64,000 bases of DNA from Streptomyces sp. NRRL WC-3626 (lineage in GTDB: Bacteria; Actinomycetota; Actinomycetes; Streptomycetales; Streptomycetaceae). Below, one piece after another: positions 34,251 to 43,444 of the stretch; position 1 is the stretch's first letter, and each line of letters starts with the position of its first letter. Location: NCBI RefSeq assembly GCF_000718785.1, contig NZ_JOCA01000008.1:1-64000 (forward strand), given 5' to 3'. The translations under genes were made by a program, and so were the position numbers. The notes beneath the pieces are model-generated. The model did not search any database, was not told where the DNA came from, and saw only the letters and a program-made list of their open reading frames with translations.

Positions 34251-34371
34251 GTCCAAAAGCGTGCCGGGCGGCGAAAAACGTTCGCTCAACGCGGGATCAA
34301 CGCGGGGGTTCGCGTGACCGCTTGATGATGTCGGCGGGGCACCCGGCGCGCACGGCGGCGCGCCGGGTCGT

Positions 34372-35166
34372 TCACGTCTGGCGCGGGTCGCCCTTGATGA
34401 CGGCGAACCGTGCGCCGTACGGGTCCTCCAGGCGGGCCAGCCTGCCGACGCCTGCGAGGGACGTGGCGGGCAGGCGCACCCGGCCGCCCAGTTCCACGGC
34501 CCTGGCGACGACGGCGTCCGTGTCGTCCACCCCGAAGTACGGCAGCCAGTGGGGCTCGCCGGACTCCGGCCCGGTGAGGTCGTCGGCCGGCGGGACCAGT
34601 CCGCCGAACATGCCGTCCTCGCCCGTCCCGGCGGGGTTGACGGAGGTGTAGACGCCGCCGGGGAAGGTCACCGCCGAGGTCTCCCAGCCGAGGACGGAAC
34701 GGTAGAACGCGGCGGCGCGGGCGATGTCCGGGGTGTAGAGCTCGACCCAGCAGAGCGAGCCGGCCTCGCCGGCCGCTTCGAGGCCCTCGCGCTGCGCGGG
34801 CTGCCAGATGCCGAAGGGGACGCCGGTCTGGTCGGCGAGGATCGCCATGCGGCCCTGTCGCATGACGTCCACGGGTGGGACGGGGGCGCTGCCGTGGGCC
34901 TGTCGGGCGGCCTCGGCGGTGGCGTCGGCGTCGGGGGTCCGGAAGTAGACGGTCCAGGCGGGTGGGCCCTGTTCGGGGGTGGTCCGCATGCCGCCGGCGA
35001 CGATGCGGTCGGCGAGCCGGAAGAAGCCGTAGCCTCCGGCGTCGGGGCCGGCGGAGGCGAACTCCCAGCCGAAGAGGGTGCCGTAGAAGTGGGCGGCGCC
35101 TTCCATGTCGGCGGTGCCGACGTCGATCCAGTTGGGGGCGCCGTCGGTGAAGTGGGTGGTGAGCAT
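34372..35166 (-). CDS. VOC (glyoxalase/dioxygenase) superfamily protein, two-domain
   Basis: A 264-residue protein built of two tandem VOC modules (about 1-120 and 130-260). Each begins with the family-typical pattern, PNWIDVGTADMEGAAHFYGT in the first and CWVELYTPDIARAAAFYRSV in the second. Metal-ligand positions are only partly conserved, so it may bind a small molecule rather than catalyse. Similar proteins in Streptomyces are annotated as hydroxylases or glyoxalases without proof. The start is ATG 35166 behind GGAGGAGG-type sequence. Confidence 0.8.
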   Translation of the reverse strand: MLTTHFTDGAPNWIDVGTADMEGAAHFYGTLFGWEFASAGPDAGGYGFFRLADRIVAGGMRTTPEQGPPAWTVYFRTPDADATAEAARQAHGSAPVPPVDVMRQGRMAILADQTGVPFGIWQPAQREGLEAAGEAGSLCWVELYTPDIARAAAFYRSVLGWETSAVTFPGGVYTSVNPAGTGEDGMFGGLVPPADDLTGPESGEPHWLPYFGVDDTDAVVARAVELGGRVRLPATSLAGVGRLARLEDPYGARFAVIKGDPRQT

Positions 35167-35206
35167 GGTGCCTCCTCCCTGCCGAGTCTTCCACGTGTGG
35201 GGTTTG

Positions 35207-35319
35207 CTCGCCCCCGCCGACCCTTCCCGTCCCCCGGGGGCGCTGCCCCCGGACCCCCGCTCCTCAAACGCCGGAGGGGCTGATGCAGCCCCTCCGGCGT
35301 TTGCGGAGCGGGGGGTCCA
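35207..35319. repeat. Dispersed intergenic repeat, copy B, fused to a long terminator hairpin
   Basis: The core 35207-35280 is the second copy of the element at 29240. Its inner hairpin is CCGGGGGC-GCT-GCCCCCGG (35234-35252). The conserved end CAAACGCCGGAGGGGCTG (35265-35282) meets a perfect complement at 35286-35303, and the arms extend outward nearly perfectly to about 35251 and 35318. The whole forms a roughly 30-bp stem directly after the LacI gene stop. Confidence 0.8.
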
Positions 35320-35321
35320 GG

Positions 35322-36329
35322 TCACGCCGACGCCCGTCGCACCAGCATCGTCGGGAGGATCAGACCGTCCGGCTCGGCGCCGTCGTCCAGCAGGCGCCGG
35401 GCCATCAGCCGGCCCATCTCCTCTATGTCCTGACGGACCGTCGTCAACGGCGGATCCGTCTGTTCCGCGACCGGCAGCATATCGTCGAAGCCCACGACCG
35501 CCACGTCGTCCGGCACCCGCCGCCCATGCTCACGCAGCACCCGCAGCGCCCCCGCCGCCATCAGATCGTTCGCCGCGAACACCGCGTCCAGCGACGGGCA
35601 CCGCTCAAGAAGCAGCCGCATCGCCCGCTCACCCCCGCCCGGCGTGAAGTCCCCCTCCGCGACCAGCAGGGGATCCGCGTCCCCCATGACGTCCCGGAAC
35701 CCGTCCAGCCGGTCCACCGCCGCCGTCTGATCCAGCGCGCCGGTGATGTGCGCGAGGCGCTCGCGGCCGAGGCCGAGCAGATGCCGTACGGCGTCACGCG
35801 CGCCGCCCCGGTTGTCGCTGTCGACGTAGGCCACGCCGCCCTGGCCGCCGTTCCAGTCGGGGCGGCCGCCGTACACGGTGGGCAGACCGGCCCGCTGGAT
35901 CAGCTGGGGCAGCGGGTCGTCGATGTGCAGGGAGAACACCAGAGCGCCGTCGACATGCCCGCCCGCGAGGTAGCGGCCGACGCGCGCGTGGTCGTCGCGG
36001 TCCTCGGTGAGCAGCAGGACCAGCTGGTTGTCGTGGGCCGTCAGTTCCTTGCTGATGCCGCGCAGCTGCCGGGCGAAGAAGGGGTCGGCGAAGACCCTGG
36101 TCTCCGGTTCGGCCACGATGACCGCGATGGCGTCGTGCCGCTTGGTCACCAGGCTGCGGGCCGCCTGGTTCGGCACGTACCCGAGTTCGTCCACCGCCCG
36201 CCTCACCCGCTCGGCCAGGGGTTCGCGCACCCCGTCCGAGCCGTTGACCACGCGGGAGACCGTGGCCCGGGAGACCCCGGCCCGCGCGGCCACGGCCTCC
36301 AGGGTGGGGCGCGGCACTGTGTCGGTCAC
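35322..36329 (-). CDS. LacI-family transcriptional regulator
   Basis: A 335-residue repressor. The N-terminal HTH reads TLEAVAARAGVSRATVSRVV and is followed by the hinge helix VPNQAARSLVTKR. The C-terminal periplasmic-binding-protein-like domain contains DAVFAANDLMAAGALRVL and VAVVGFDDM, typical of sugar sensors. A perfect 14-bp palindrome lies 56 bp upstream of the start, consistent with autoregulation. No sugar transporter gene is adjacent in the window. The gene lies 86 bp downstream of the laccase gene on the same strand, with that palindrome in between. Confidence 0.9.
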   Translation of the reverse strand: MTDTVPRPTLEAVAARAGVSRATVSRVVNGSDGVREPLAERVRRAVDELGYVPNQAARSLVTKRHDAIAVIVAEPETRVFADPFFARQLRGISKELTAHDNQLVLLLTEDRDDHARVGRYLAGGHVDGALVFSLHIDDPLPQLIQRAGLPTVYGGRPDWNGGQGGVAYVDSDNRGGARDAVRHLLGLGRERLAHITGALDQTAAVDRLDGFRDVMGDADPLLVAEGDFTPGGGERAMRLLLERCPSLDAVFAANDLMAAGALRVLREHGRRVPDDVAVVGFDDMLPVAEQTDPPLTTVRQDIEEMGRLMARRLLDDGAEPDGLILPTMLVRRASA

Positions 36330-36384
36330 TGTCGGGGCTCCTCACCTGCGGCTGCGGGCAAGGATAGCCCCGCCCCGCCACGGG

Positions 36385-36398
36385 CGAGAGCGCTCTCG
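36385..36398. promoter_or_regulatory. LacI-type operator, perfect palindrome
   Basis: CGAGAGCGCTCTCG is a perfect 14-bp palindrome with the central CG step typical of LacI/GalR operators. It sits between the laccase stop and the LacI-family gene start, where it would control the regulator gene. Confidence 0.7.
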
Positions 36399-36415
36399 GA
36401 TCAACGTCCGGTGCG

Positions 36416-37402
36416 TCAGTGCCCGTGCTCGTGGGTCTCCTCGGCGGCCGCCCCGTGCGCGTGTTCGTGGGGGTCGTAGCCCGGGATCGTACCGTCCGGC
36501 TTCTTCACCAGGAACAGACCGACCATGCCCATGTCGGAGTGACTCTGGACATGGCAGTGGTACATCCAGGCGCCCGCTCCGACACCCTCCCCGGCGATGA
36601 TCTGGAAGCCGAAGGAGTCGGCGGGGCCGCAGATCTTGGTGTCGATGACCTGGCTGGGGTCGTCGGGCCCGGTGAGCATGCCGGTGCGGTTGTCGGCCCA
36701 GCGGTGACCGTGCATATGGAAGGTGTGGTAGAACTCGCCGTGCGTGATCATGACGATCTCGACGCGATCCCCCACCGTGGCCTCGAAGTCCGGCCCGGTG
36801 TGCGCCGGCTTGTTGTTGATCGACATGTCGTTGAAGACGATGGTGTGGGTCGCGTCCGGCAGCACATCGCCCTTGCGGCGCACGATCACCGGCCCGTACA
36901 GCCCGTTGCGGATGCCGCCGGTGCCGTGCACCGTGCCGACCACGTGGTCGTGGTAGTGCCAGTAGCCCGCGCTGCCCGACCGCCAGGTGCCGTCGGAGCG
37001 GCGGCCGGGCTTGTGGGTGCGCCAGGTGTAGGTGCGGGTGCCGCCGGGCGGGACGTCGCTCTTGTTCTGCTGGGTGCCGTCGCTGGAGATCTCGTAGTCC
37101 AGCCCGTGGACGTGCAGGCTCACGGGCACGTCCATGGTGTTCTCGAACTCGACGTGCAGGGTGTCGCCTTCGTTGAGCTCGATCAGCGGGCCGGGGATGG
37201 ACGCCTTGCCCTTCTCGAGGCCGTAGCCCATCTGTCCGCCGGCGAGCCGCTCGGCGTACAGCTTGATGCGCCGCACCTCGCCCCCGGCGGGCGCGGTCTT
37301 CGCCGGTGTGGCCGCGCTCACGGCCTCGGGCGCGATGGACAACGATGTCGCGACGGCAGCGCCGCCCAGCAGTACGCGCCGGTTGAAACCGCGTCTGTCC
37401 AT
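36416..37402 (-). CDS. Two-domain multicopper oxidase (small laccase)
   Basis: A 328-residue secreted laccase with two cupredoxin domains that works as a trimer. A twin-arginine signal ([20 protein letters not shown]) exports the folded protein. Copper ligands are complete: H97-V-H99, H149-Y-H151-D-H153, H226-x2-H229-M-H231-G-H233 and H282-C283-H284...H288...M293. The His-rich tail (HEHAHG...HEHGH) could buffer copper. It matches the S. coelicolor small laccase type. It oxidises phenols and may assist morphological development or lignin-derived aromatic turnover, which fits with the pca operon further along. Confidence 0.93.
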   Translation of the reverse strand: MDRRGFNRRVLLGGAAVATSLSIAPEAVSAATPAKTAPAGGEVRRIKLYAERLAGGQMGYGLEKGKASIPGPLIELNEGDTLHVEFENTMDVPVSLHVHGLDYEISSDGTQQNKSDVPPGGTRTYTWRTHKPGRRSDGTWRSGSAGYWHYHDHVVGTVHGTGGIRNGLYGPVIVRRKGDVLPDATHTIVFNDMSINNKPAHTGPDFEATVGDRVEIVMITHGEFYHTFHMHGHRWADNRTGMLTGPDDPSQVIDTKICGPADSFGFQIIAGEGVGAGAWMYHCHVQSHSDMGMVGLFLVKKPDGTIPGYDPHEHAHGAAAEETHEHGH

Positions 37403-37505
37403 GCCGAACTCCCCACGTGGCTGTCATGAACCTGTGAAACCGTAGCGGCCGGCCCCTCGTTTATCCACACTCAGGACAAAGTTCGTGTCATCTCTGCGAT
37501 AGGTA

Positions 37506-37534
37506 TTGGCGTGTGGCGCAAAGGGGTCTAGCTT
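37506..37534 (+). promoter_or_regulatory. Promoter of the ThuA/PQQ-dehydrogenase operon
   Basis: TTGGCG (37506-37511), a 17-base spacer, then TAGCTT (37529-37534). The predicted start is near 37541, ahead of the GAGGAGGGG ribosome-binding site at 37556-37565. Confidence 0.55.
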
Positions 37535-37576
37535 CCTTGACGCTGTTGCTGCGACCGAGGAGGGGTGGGTGGCCAC

Positions 37577-40114
37577 GTGCGGTCCACATCGCATCAAGAA
37601 CCCATGCGCTCAAGAGGGTTGAGCACGAGAAGCACCACGAGCGCACGAAGGACGAGAACGAGACGACGCGCCTGGGCGGCCACCGTGACCGCCGGTGTCG
37701 TCGCCGCCGGACTGCTGTCGGGTCCCGCCGCCAGCGCGCGTACGGCCCCGGAACCGTCCCTGACAACGATGTCCATCAAGTCGCCCCCGGGCGGCGCGAA
37801 CGTACGTGTGCTGCTGTTCTACGGCTCCGCGGCCGCCGGCGACGAGTCACCGCTCGTGAACGCCGGGATCGCGGCGATCGAGAGGATCGGGCTGTCCGGT
37901 CCGGAGAACCAGCGGTTCAAGGTCACCGCCACGGACGACGCCTCGGTCTTCACCAACGAGACCAAGCTGGGCCGGTTCAACTCCATCGTGTTCCTGACCG
38001 GCGGCGGGGACGTCCTCGACCCGGACCAGGAGGCGGGCCTCGAGGCGTACATGGAGGCCGGCGGCGGTTTCGTCGGTCTGCACGACGCCGCCCGCGCGGA
38101 GCCGTACTCGGACTGGTTCACCGGTCTGATCGGCGCCCGCCCGGCCGCCTCCAGCCCCGGCACGGTGCAGCGGGCGACCGTCGAGGTCGGCGACCGGACG
38201 CATCCGGCGGCCAAGAGCCTGCCGCAGCAGTGGAAGCGGCCCGACAAGTGGCTCAACTGGGTGAAGAACCCGTCCGGCGACGTGCACACGGTCGCCAGGG
38301 TCCGCGAGTCGACGTACGAGCCCGGTGCGAGCGCCAACGGCTGGGACCACCCGGTCAGCTGGTGCCGTGACTACGACGGCGGCCGGTCCTTCTACACCGG
38401 GATGGGCGGCACGGTGTCGTCGTACGACGAGACCGACTTCCGCGACCATCTGCGCGGCGCGCTGCTGTGGACCACCCGGCTGGTGCGGGCCGACTGCAAG
38501 GCGGCCATCACCGGCAACTACAAGGCGGAGCGGCTGACCCAGCCCAACCAGCCGGGCCGGAACGACCAGATCGGCGAGCCGCACGGCCTGGTGGCGGCGC
38601 CCGACGGCCGGGTGCTGTACATCGGCCGGGGCGGCGCCGACGCCTCGCAGCCCGTGGTGACCGACTGGAACGACCCGGACATCGGCAAGGGCAGGGGCGA
38701 GGTCCACGTCTACGACCCGAAGACGAAGAAGGTGACCCTCGCCGGGGCGCTCACCGTCTTCGGCAACAAGGGCGGCGGCGACGAGCTGCGCAAGGTCGAG
38801 GAGGGCCTGCTCGGCATCGAACTCGACCCGGCGTTCGAGCGGAACGGGTGGGTGTATCTGCACTACACCCCGCACTCGGAGATCAACCGGGACACGCACA
38901 TGGCCGAGCGGCGAGTCTCCCGCTTCACGCTCGACCCGGCCACCAACAAGCTGGACCTGGCCGGCGAGAAGGTGCTGCTGAAGTGGCCGGTGCAGATCCA
39001 CAGCTGCTGCCACGCGGGCGGCGGGCTGGCCTGGGACTCCAAGGGCAACCTGTACATCGCCACCGGTGACAACAACTCCAGTGGCTTCAGCGACGGTTAC
39101 TCGGGCAACAACCCGCAGCCCAACTTCAAGGGCGTGTCCTTCGCGGACGCGCGCCGCACCGCCGGCAACACCAACAACCTCAACGGCAAGATCCTGCGCA
39201 TCCACCCCGAGCCGGACGGCACGTACACCCTCCCCGAGGGAAACCTGTTCACCGGTGAGGAGACCGCCGAGGGCGGCGGCAAGACGCGCGGCGAGATCTA
39301 TGTGATGGGCGTGCGCAACCCCGCGCGCATCTCCGTCGACCAGCAGACCGACACCCTGTACGCGGGCTGGGTCGGCCCGGACGCCGGCGCCCCGTCGACG
39401 ACCTGGGGTCCGGCGAAGTACGACACGTTCGCCGTGATCACCAAGGCGTCCAACCGCGGCTGGCCGTACTGCATGGGCAACAAGCAGCCCTACCGGGACC
39501 GCAATCTGCCCGACCCGTCGAAGCCGCTGGGCTGGTACGACTGCGACCACCCGAAGAACGAGTCGCCGAACAACGACGGTCTGGTCAATCTGCCGCCGGT
39601 GACCGGCAACAACATCTGGTACTCGCCGCAGGGCGGCGGCCCGGACTACCCGCGCGACGCGAACGGCGTCCCGTCGTACGTCCAGGGTGAGGCCACGTAC
39701 AAGCTGCCCTGGCTGAAGGGCGGCGGGCAGGCCGCGATGAACGGCCCGGTCTACCGCTACGACGCCGACAGCGCCAGTGAGGTCACGTGGCCGGCGTACT
39801 GGGACGGCAAGTGGTTCGTCGGTGACTTCTACGACGCCGACCAGCCGCGCAACGCGGTGCTGATGGACCCGAAGACGCAGGGAGACGGCGGTCTTCCGGT
39901 GCACTCGGAGTCCCTGAAGAAGATCGTGCCGGTCGGCAACGACGGCATCAAGAACCTGATGGGCTGGAAGTTCGGCCCGGACGGCTCGCTGTACGTCCTC
40001 GACTACGGCCGGGGCTTCTTCACCTCCGACTCCAAGTCCGCGCTGTGGCGGGTCACCTACACGGGCGGCGGCCCGACCCCGGCCGCCGGTCAGCTGGCGA
40101 GGAAGGCCGAGTGA
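37577..40114 (+). CDS. Secreted ThuA-domain / PQQ-dependent sugar dehydrogenase fusion
   Basis: About 845 residues. A long Arg-rich N-region precedes the hydrophobic export helix (AWAATVTAGVVAAGLLSGPA). Residues about 60-310 are a ThuA-like (Trehalose utilisation) flavodoxin-type domain (FLTGGGDVLDPDQEAGLEAY, GGFVGLHDAARAE). The rest is a glucose/sorbosone dehydrogenase beta-propeller (EPHGLVAAPDGRVLYIGRGG, EEGLLGIELDPAF, HAGGGLAWDSKGNLYIATGD). GTG 37577 is best placed relative to the GAGGAGGGG site. It probably oxidises an extracellular sugar or sugar alcohol. It is coupled to the next gene by a GTGA overlap. Confidence 0.85.
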   Translation: MRSTSHQEPMRSRGLSTRSTTSARRTRTRRRAWAATVTAGVVAAGLLSGPAASARTAPEPSLTTMSIKSPPGGANVRVLLFYGSAAAGDESPLVNAGIAAIERIGLSGPENQRFKVTATDDASVFTNETKLGRFNSIVFLTGGGDVLDPDQEAGLEAYMEAGGGFVGLHDAARAEPYSDWFTGLIGARPAASSPGTVQRATVEVGDRTHPAAKSLPQQWKRPDKWLNWVKNPSGDVHTVARVRESTYEPGASANGWDHPVSWCRDYDGGRSFYTGMGGTVSSYDETDFRDHLRGALLWTTRLVRADCKAAITGNYKAERLTQPNQPGRNDQIGEPHGLVAAPDGRVLYIGRGGADASQPVVTDWNDPDIGKGRGEVHVYDPKTKKVTLAGALTVFGNKGGGDELRKVEEGLLGIELDPAFERNGWVYLHYTPHSEINRDTHMAERRVSRFTLDPATNKLDLAGEKVLLKWPVQIHSCCHAGGGLAWDSKGNLYIATGDNNSSGFSDGYSGNNPQPNFKGVSFADARRTAGNTNNLNGKILRIHPEPDGTYTLPEGNLFTGEETAEGGGKTRGEIYVMGVRNPARISVDQQTDTLYAGWVGPDAGAPSTTWGPAKYDTFAVITKASNRGWPYCMGNKQPYRDRNLPDPSKPLGWYDCDHPKNESPNNDGLVNLPPVTGNNIWYSPQGGGPDYPRDANGVPSYVQGEATYKLPWLKGGGQAAMNGPVYRYDADSASEVTWPAYWDGKWFVGDFYDADQPRNAVLMDPKTQGDGGLPVHSESLKKIVPVGNDGIKNLMGWKFGPDGSLYVLDYGRGFFTSDSKSALWRVTYTGGGPTPAAGQLARKAE

Positions 40115-42330
40115 AACCAGTGATACGGCAACGAAGAATGTGGGCCGGTCTGCTGGCCGCCCTGCTGATGATGCTCGGCCTGCAGACGACGTCCGCGGCC
40201 GGTGACCCCCGGTCCGCGTCCGGCGCGGCGGCCGAGCAGGTCCTCACCTGGACCGCCGGTGACAGCATCACCGACTATGTGTCCGCCCCGGTGACCGCGG
40301 TGGCCGGTGCGGCGACGATCGTCTTCGAGAACAGCGCGGCGACGGGCAACACCACCGGTATGCCGCACACGTTGACGTTCGCGACCTCCGACCCGGAGTT
40401 CAACAACGACGTCCAGCTGAACATCCTGGCCAATCCGGCCGACGCCCAGGGCGGGAAGCACACCGCCGAGGTGACGCTCACCCCGGGCCGCTACTTCTAC
40501 CACTGCACCATCCCGGGGCACGGGGAGATGCAGGGCATCCTCACGGTGACCGAGGGCGGCGGCGGTGAGGACACCACCGCGCCCGAGGCCACGGCGAAGG
40601 TGACCGGTTCGCAGAACGCGGACGGCGAGTACGTCGGTTCGGCGAGCGTCGCGCTCGCCGCCACCGACGAGGGTTCGGGCGTGGAGCGGATCGAGTACGC
40701 GATCGGCGCCGACGGTGCCTGGCAGCCGTACACCGCCCCGGTCGTCGTCGACCAGGTCGGCACGCACACGGTGCGCTACCGCGCGCTGGACAAGGCGGGC
40801 AACGTATCGGCCGAGCAGAGCGTCGAGTTCACCGTGGCCGCGCCGCAGTCGGACGACACCACCGCGCCGGAGACCTCGGCGACGGTGGCCGGTGAGAAGA
40901 ACGACGCCGGTGACTACATCGACATGGCGACGGTCACCGTCACCGCGTCGGACACCGGTACCGGCGTCAACACCATCGAGTACGCGATCGGCGCCGACGG
41001 CGCCTGGCAGCCGTACACCGGGCCGGTGATGGTGCATCAGGTGGGCACGCACACCGTGCGCTACCGGGCCACCGACAGGGCGGGCAACGCGGCGGCGGCG
41101 AAGAGCGTGCAGTTCACGGTCGTCGCCGCTCCCCCGCAGGACACCACCCCGCCGGCGACCGGTGTGACCGTGGAGGGCACCAAGAACTCCGACGGCGCCT
41201 ACGTCGGTGACGCCAAGGTGACCGTCACCGCCGACGACGGGCACGGAGGTTCCGGTGTCGCCGGTGTCGAGTACTCGCTCGACGGCGGCCCCTACCTGGC
41301 GTACACCGCGCCCGTGGTGGTCGACCGGGCGGGCCGGCACACGGTCGCCTACCGGGCGACCGACCGGGCCGGCAACACCTCCGAGCCGCTCACCGTGAGC
41401 TTCACGGTGGTCGCGGACGGCGGGGTGCCCGCGCCCAACTGCCCGGAGTACGACGAGCGGTTGACGGTCATCGTCGGCACGGTCGACTCGGGTGTGCCGA
41501 ACCGGGTCACCAACAGCCGGTGCCGGATCGGTGAGCTGATCGAGGACGAGAAGGAGTGGACCTCCCAGGCGCTGTTCCTCAAGCATGTGAAGACCGTCCT
41601 GGACAGGCTCAAGAAGGAAGGGGTCGTCGACCAGCGGGAGTACCGGGCCATCAACAAGGCGGCCCGTCAGTCCGGCATCGGCAAGCCCGGCCAGACCGAC
41701 GGCTACCGCAAGATCCTGGACGGCAGCCAGGAGTCGTTCGGCAAGTGGGAGCACGTGGGCGGCGGTTCGTTCGCGCTGAACCCGGACGGCTCGATCACCT
41801 CCGGCACCTCGCGGGGCGGCCTCGGCATGCTGTGGTTCCCCGAGCGCAAGTACGGCGACTTCTCGCTGAAGCTGCAGTGGCGTGACGACGGTCCGGGCAC
41901 CGTCAACGCCAACTCCGGTGTGTTCGTGCGGTTCCCGCAGGTCCACGACCACCCGGAGGAGCCGAACCCGGAGTGGGTCGCCATCAAGTACGGGCACGAG
42001 GTGCAGGTGTTCGACTCGCCCACCGGCGACATGTACAAGACGGGCTCGGTCTACGGCTTCGACCGGGTCGGTCTGGCCGGCGCGGGCGTGACGCAGAAGG
42101 GCACCTGGAACGACTACGAGATCCGGGTGGTGGACCAGCACTACTCGGTCTACCGCAACGGTGTGCTGATCAACGAGTTCGACAACATCGGCGGCCAGGA
42201 CTTCACCCCGCCGCGCTCGGACGACCCGGGCACGGACGGGCGGCGGTTCGCCTCCGGTTACGTCGGACTGCAGGTGCACAGCACGACGGACGTCGTCTCC
42301 TTCCGGGACGTCCGGATCAAGGAGCTGTAG
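40111..42330 (+). CDS. Secreted cupredoxin / OmpL47-type repeats / DUF1080 protein
   Basis: 739 residues. A signal peptide (about 1-32) leads into a type-1 copper domain with ligands H86, C132, H137 and M140 (YFYHCTIPGHGEM). Three 95-residue Ig-like repeats follow (154-438), each with IEYA-type strands and RY-x-A-D/T-DxAGN ends. The C-terminal 200 residues are a DUF1080 (3-keto-disaccharide hydrolase-type) lectin-like domain (FSLKLQWRDDGPGTVNANSG, EVQVFDS). GTG 40111 overlaps the previous stop. The copper domain may accept electrons from the coupled PQQ dehydrogenase, and DUF1080 may bind or cleave a sugar. Confidence 0.85.
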   Translation: MKPVIRQRRMWAGLLAALLMMLGLQTTSAAGDPRSASGAAAEQVLTWTAGDSITDYVSAPVTAVAGAATIVFENSAATGNTTGMPHTLTFATSDPEFNNDVQLNILANPADAQGGKHTAEVTLTPGRYFYHCTIPGHGEMQGILTVTEGGGGEDTTAPEATAKVTGSQNADGEYVGSASVALAATDEGSGVERIEYAIGADGAWQPYTAPVVVDQVGTHTVRYRALDKAGNVSAEQSVEFTVAAPQSDDTTAPETSATVAGEKNDAGDYIDMATVTVTASDTGTGVNTIEYAIGADGAWQPYTGPVMVHQVGTHTVRYRATDRAGNAAAAKSVQFTVVAAPPQDTTPPATGVTVEGTKNSDGAYVGDAKVTVTADDGHGGSGVAGVEYSLDGGPYLAYTAPVVVDRAGRHTVAYRATDRAGNTSEPLTVSFTVVADGGVPAPNCPEYDERLTVIVGTVDSGVPNRVTNSRCRIGELIEDEKEWTSQALFLKHVKTVLDRLKKEGVVDQREYRAINKAARQSGIGKPGQTDGYRKILDGSQESFGKWEHVGGGSFALNPDGSITSGTSRGGLGMLWFPERKYGDFSLKLQWRDDGPGTVNANSGVFVRFPQVHDHPEEPNPEWVAIKYGHEVQVFDSPTGDMYKTGSVYGFDRVGLAGAGVTQKGTWNDYEIRVVDQHYSVYRNGVLINEFDNIGGQDFTPPRSDDPGTDGRRFASGYVGLQVHSTTDVVSFRDVRIKEL
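40570..41427 (+). repeat. Three tandem 285-bp coding repeats
   Basis: Units begin at 40570, 40855 and 41140, with a period of exactly 285 bp (95 codons). Each starts with a DTT(A/P)PE-like codon run. Repeats 1 and 2 share the nearly identical strand IEYAIGADGAWQPYT. Confidence 0.85.
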
Positions 42331-42344
42331 GCGCGTCCCCCGGG

Positions 42345-43370
42345 TCAGGAGGCCGGAGATTCCGGTTTCCTGGCCCGGCTGGGCTGTACCCGCAGGGGCT
42401 CCCCCGGCATCTTCGGATACTCGGGCGGGTACGGCAGATCGCCCAGGCCGTGGTCGTGTTCGTCGCGGCGGGCGAGTTCGAGCAGGGGCTCCAGTGAGAA
42501 GGCGTGATCGTCCATGTCCGCGTGCACATCGCCGAGTTCGGCGAAGCGCGCGGGCATGGTCGTGATGTCGAAGTCCCGCGGACGCGCGACGCCGACCTCC
42601 TCCCAGCGCAGCGGCGCGGAGACGGGAGCGTGCGGGCGGGGGCGTACGGAGTAGGCGGAGGCGATGGTGCGGTCGCGGGCGGTCTGGTTGTAGTCGACGA
42701 AGATGCGTGCGCCGCGCTCCTCCTTCCACCACTTGGTGGTGACCTGCTCGGGCATCCGCCGTTCCAGTTCCCGTCCGGCGGCGATGGCTGCCCGCCGTAC
42801 CTGGGTGAAGGTCCAGCGCGGCTCGATGGGTACGAAGACATGCAGTCCCCGGCCGCCGGAGGTCTTGGGCCAGCCCCGCAGTCCGCCGAACTCGTCCAGT
42901 ACGGCGCGCAGTTCACCCGCGGCGCGGACGGCGTCGTCGTAGTCGGTGCCGGGCTGGGGGTCGAGGTCGAGGCGGAGTTCGTCGGGGTGGTCGACGTCGT
43001 CGCGGCGCACCGGCCAGGGGTGGAAGGTGAGGGTGCCGTACTGGGCGGCCCACACCACGGCGGCCTCTTCGGTGGGGCACATCTCGTCGGCGCTGCGTCC
43101 GCTGGGGAAGGTGATGTGCGCGGTGGGGATCCAGTCGGGCATGCCCTTCGGGGCGCGCTTCTGGTAGAACCACTCGCCGGTGACGCCGTCCGGGTAGCGC
43201 TGCAGGGTGGTGGGCCTCTCGCGCAGGGCGCGCAGGATGCCGGGGGCGACGGCCTGGTAGTAGCGGGCCACGTCGAGCTTGGTGTATCCGGGCTCCGGGA
43301 AGAAGATCTTCCCCGGACTGGACAGCCGTACGGTCCGGCCCGCCACCTCGAGTTCCACCGCGTCGCCCAT
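42345..43370 (-). CDS. LigD-type primase-polymerase (NHEJ polymerase domain protein)
   Basis: A 341-residue stand-alone archaeo-eukaryotic-primase polymerase as found at one end of LigD. The start SPGKIFFPEPGYTKLDVARY is diagnostic. Catalytic aspartates are in LRLDLDPQPG, and TSGGRGLHVFVPIEP gives the nucleotide-binding histidine and glycines. ATG 43370 is chosen because it begins the conserved core. It fills or extends DNA ends in non-homologous end joining with Ku and ligase. It is transcribed divergently from the ligase gene 74 bp away. No Ku gene is present in the window. Confidence 0.9.
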   Translation of the reverse strand: MGDAVELEVAGRTVRLSSPGKIFFPEPGYTKLDVARYYQAVAPGILRALRERPTTLQRYPDGVTGEWFYQKRAPKGMPDWIPTAHITFPSGRSADEMCPTEEAAVVWAAQYGTLTFHPWPVRRDDVDHPDELRLDLDPQPGTDYDDAVRAAGELRAVLDEFGGLRGWPKTSGGRGLHVFVPIEPRWTFTQVRRAAIAAGRELERRMPEQVTTKWWKEERGARIFVDYNQTARDRTIASAYSVRPRPHAPVSAPLRWEEVGVARPRDFDITTMPARFAELGDVHADMDDHAFSLEPLLELARRDEHDHGLGDLPYPPEYPKMPGEPLRVQPSRARKPESPAS

Positions 43371-43444
43371 GCGAGCCACCGTAGGCGTAACGCGCATAGC
43401 GCGCACACCGGGCGGTACCGGGCGCGTGCGCGCAGAATCGGGGC

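Noticed and set aside
36416..37402. Three-domain laccase or nitrite reductase
   Set aside because: Only two cupredoxin domains are present and the ligand order fits the small-laccase type; the axial Met and spacing differ from nitrite reductase.
40090..42732. An 880-codon minus-strand frame opposite the cupredoxin/DUF1080 gene
   Set aside because: Val/Arg/Gly/His-rich antisense shadow with no recognisable motif; the plus-strand gene has clear domains.
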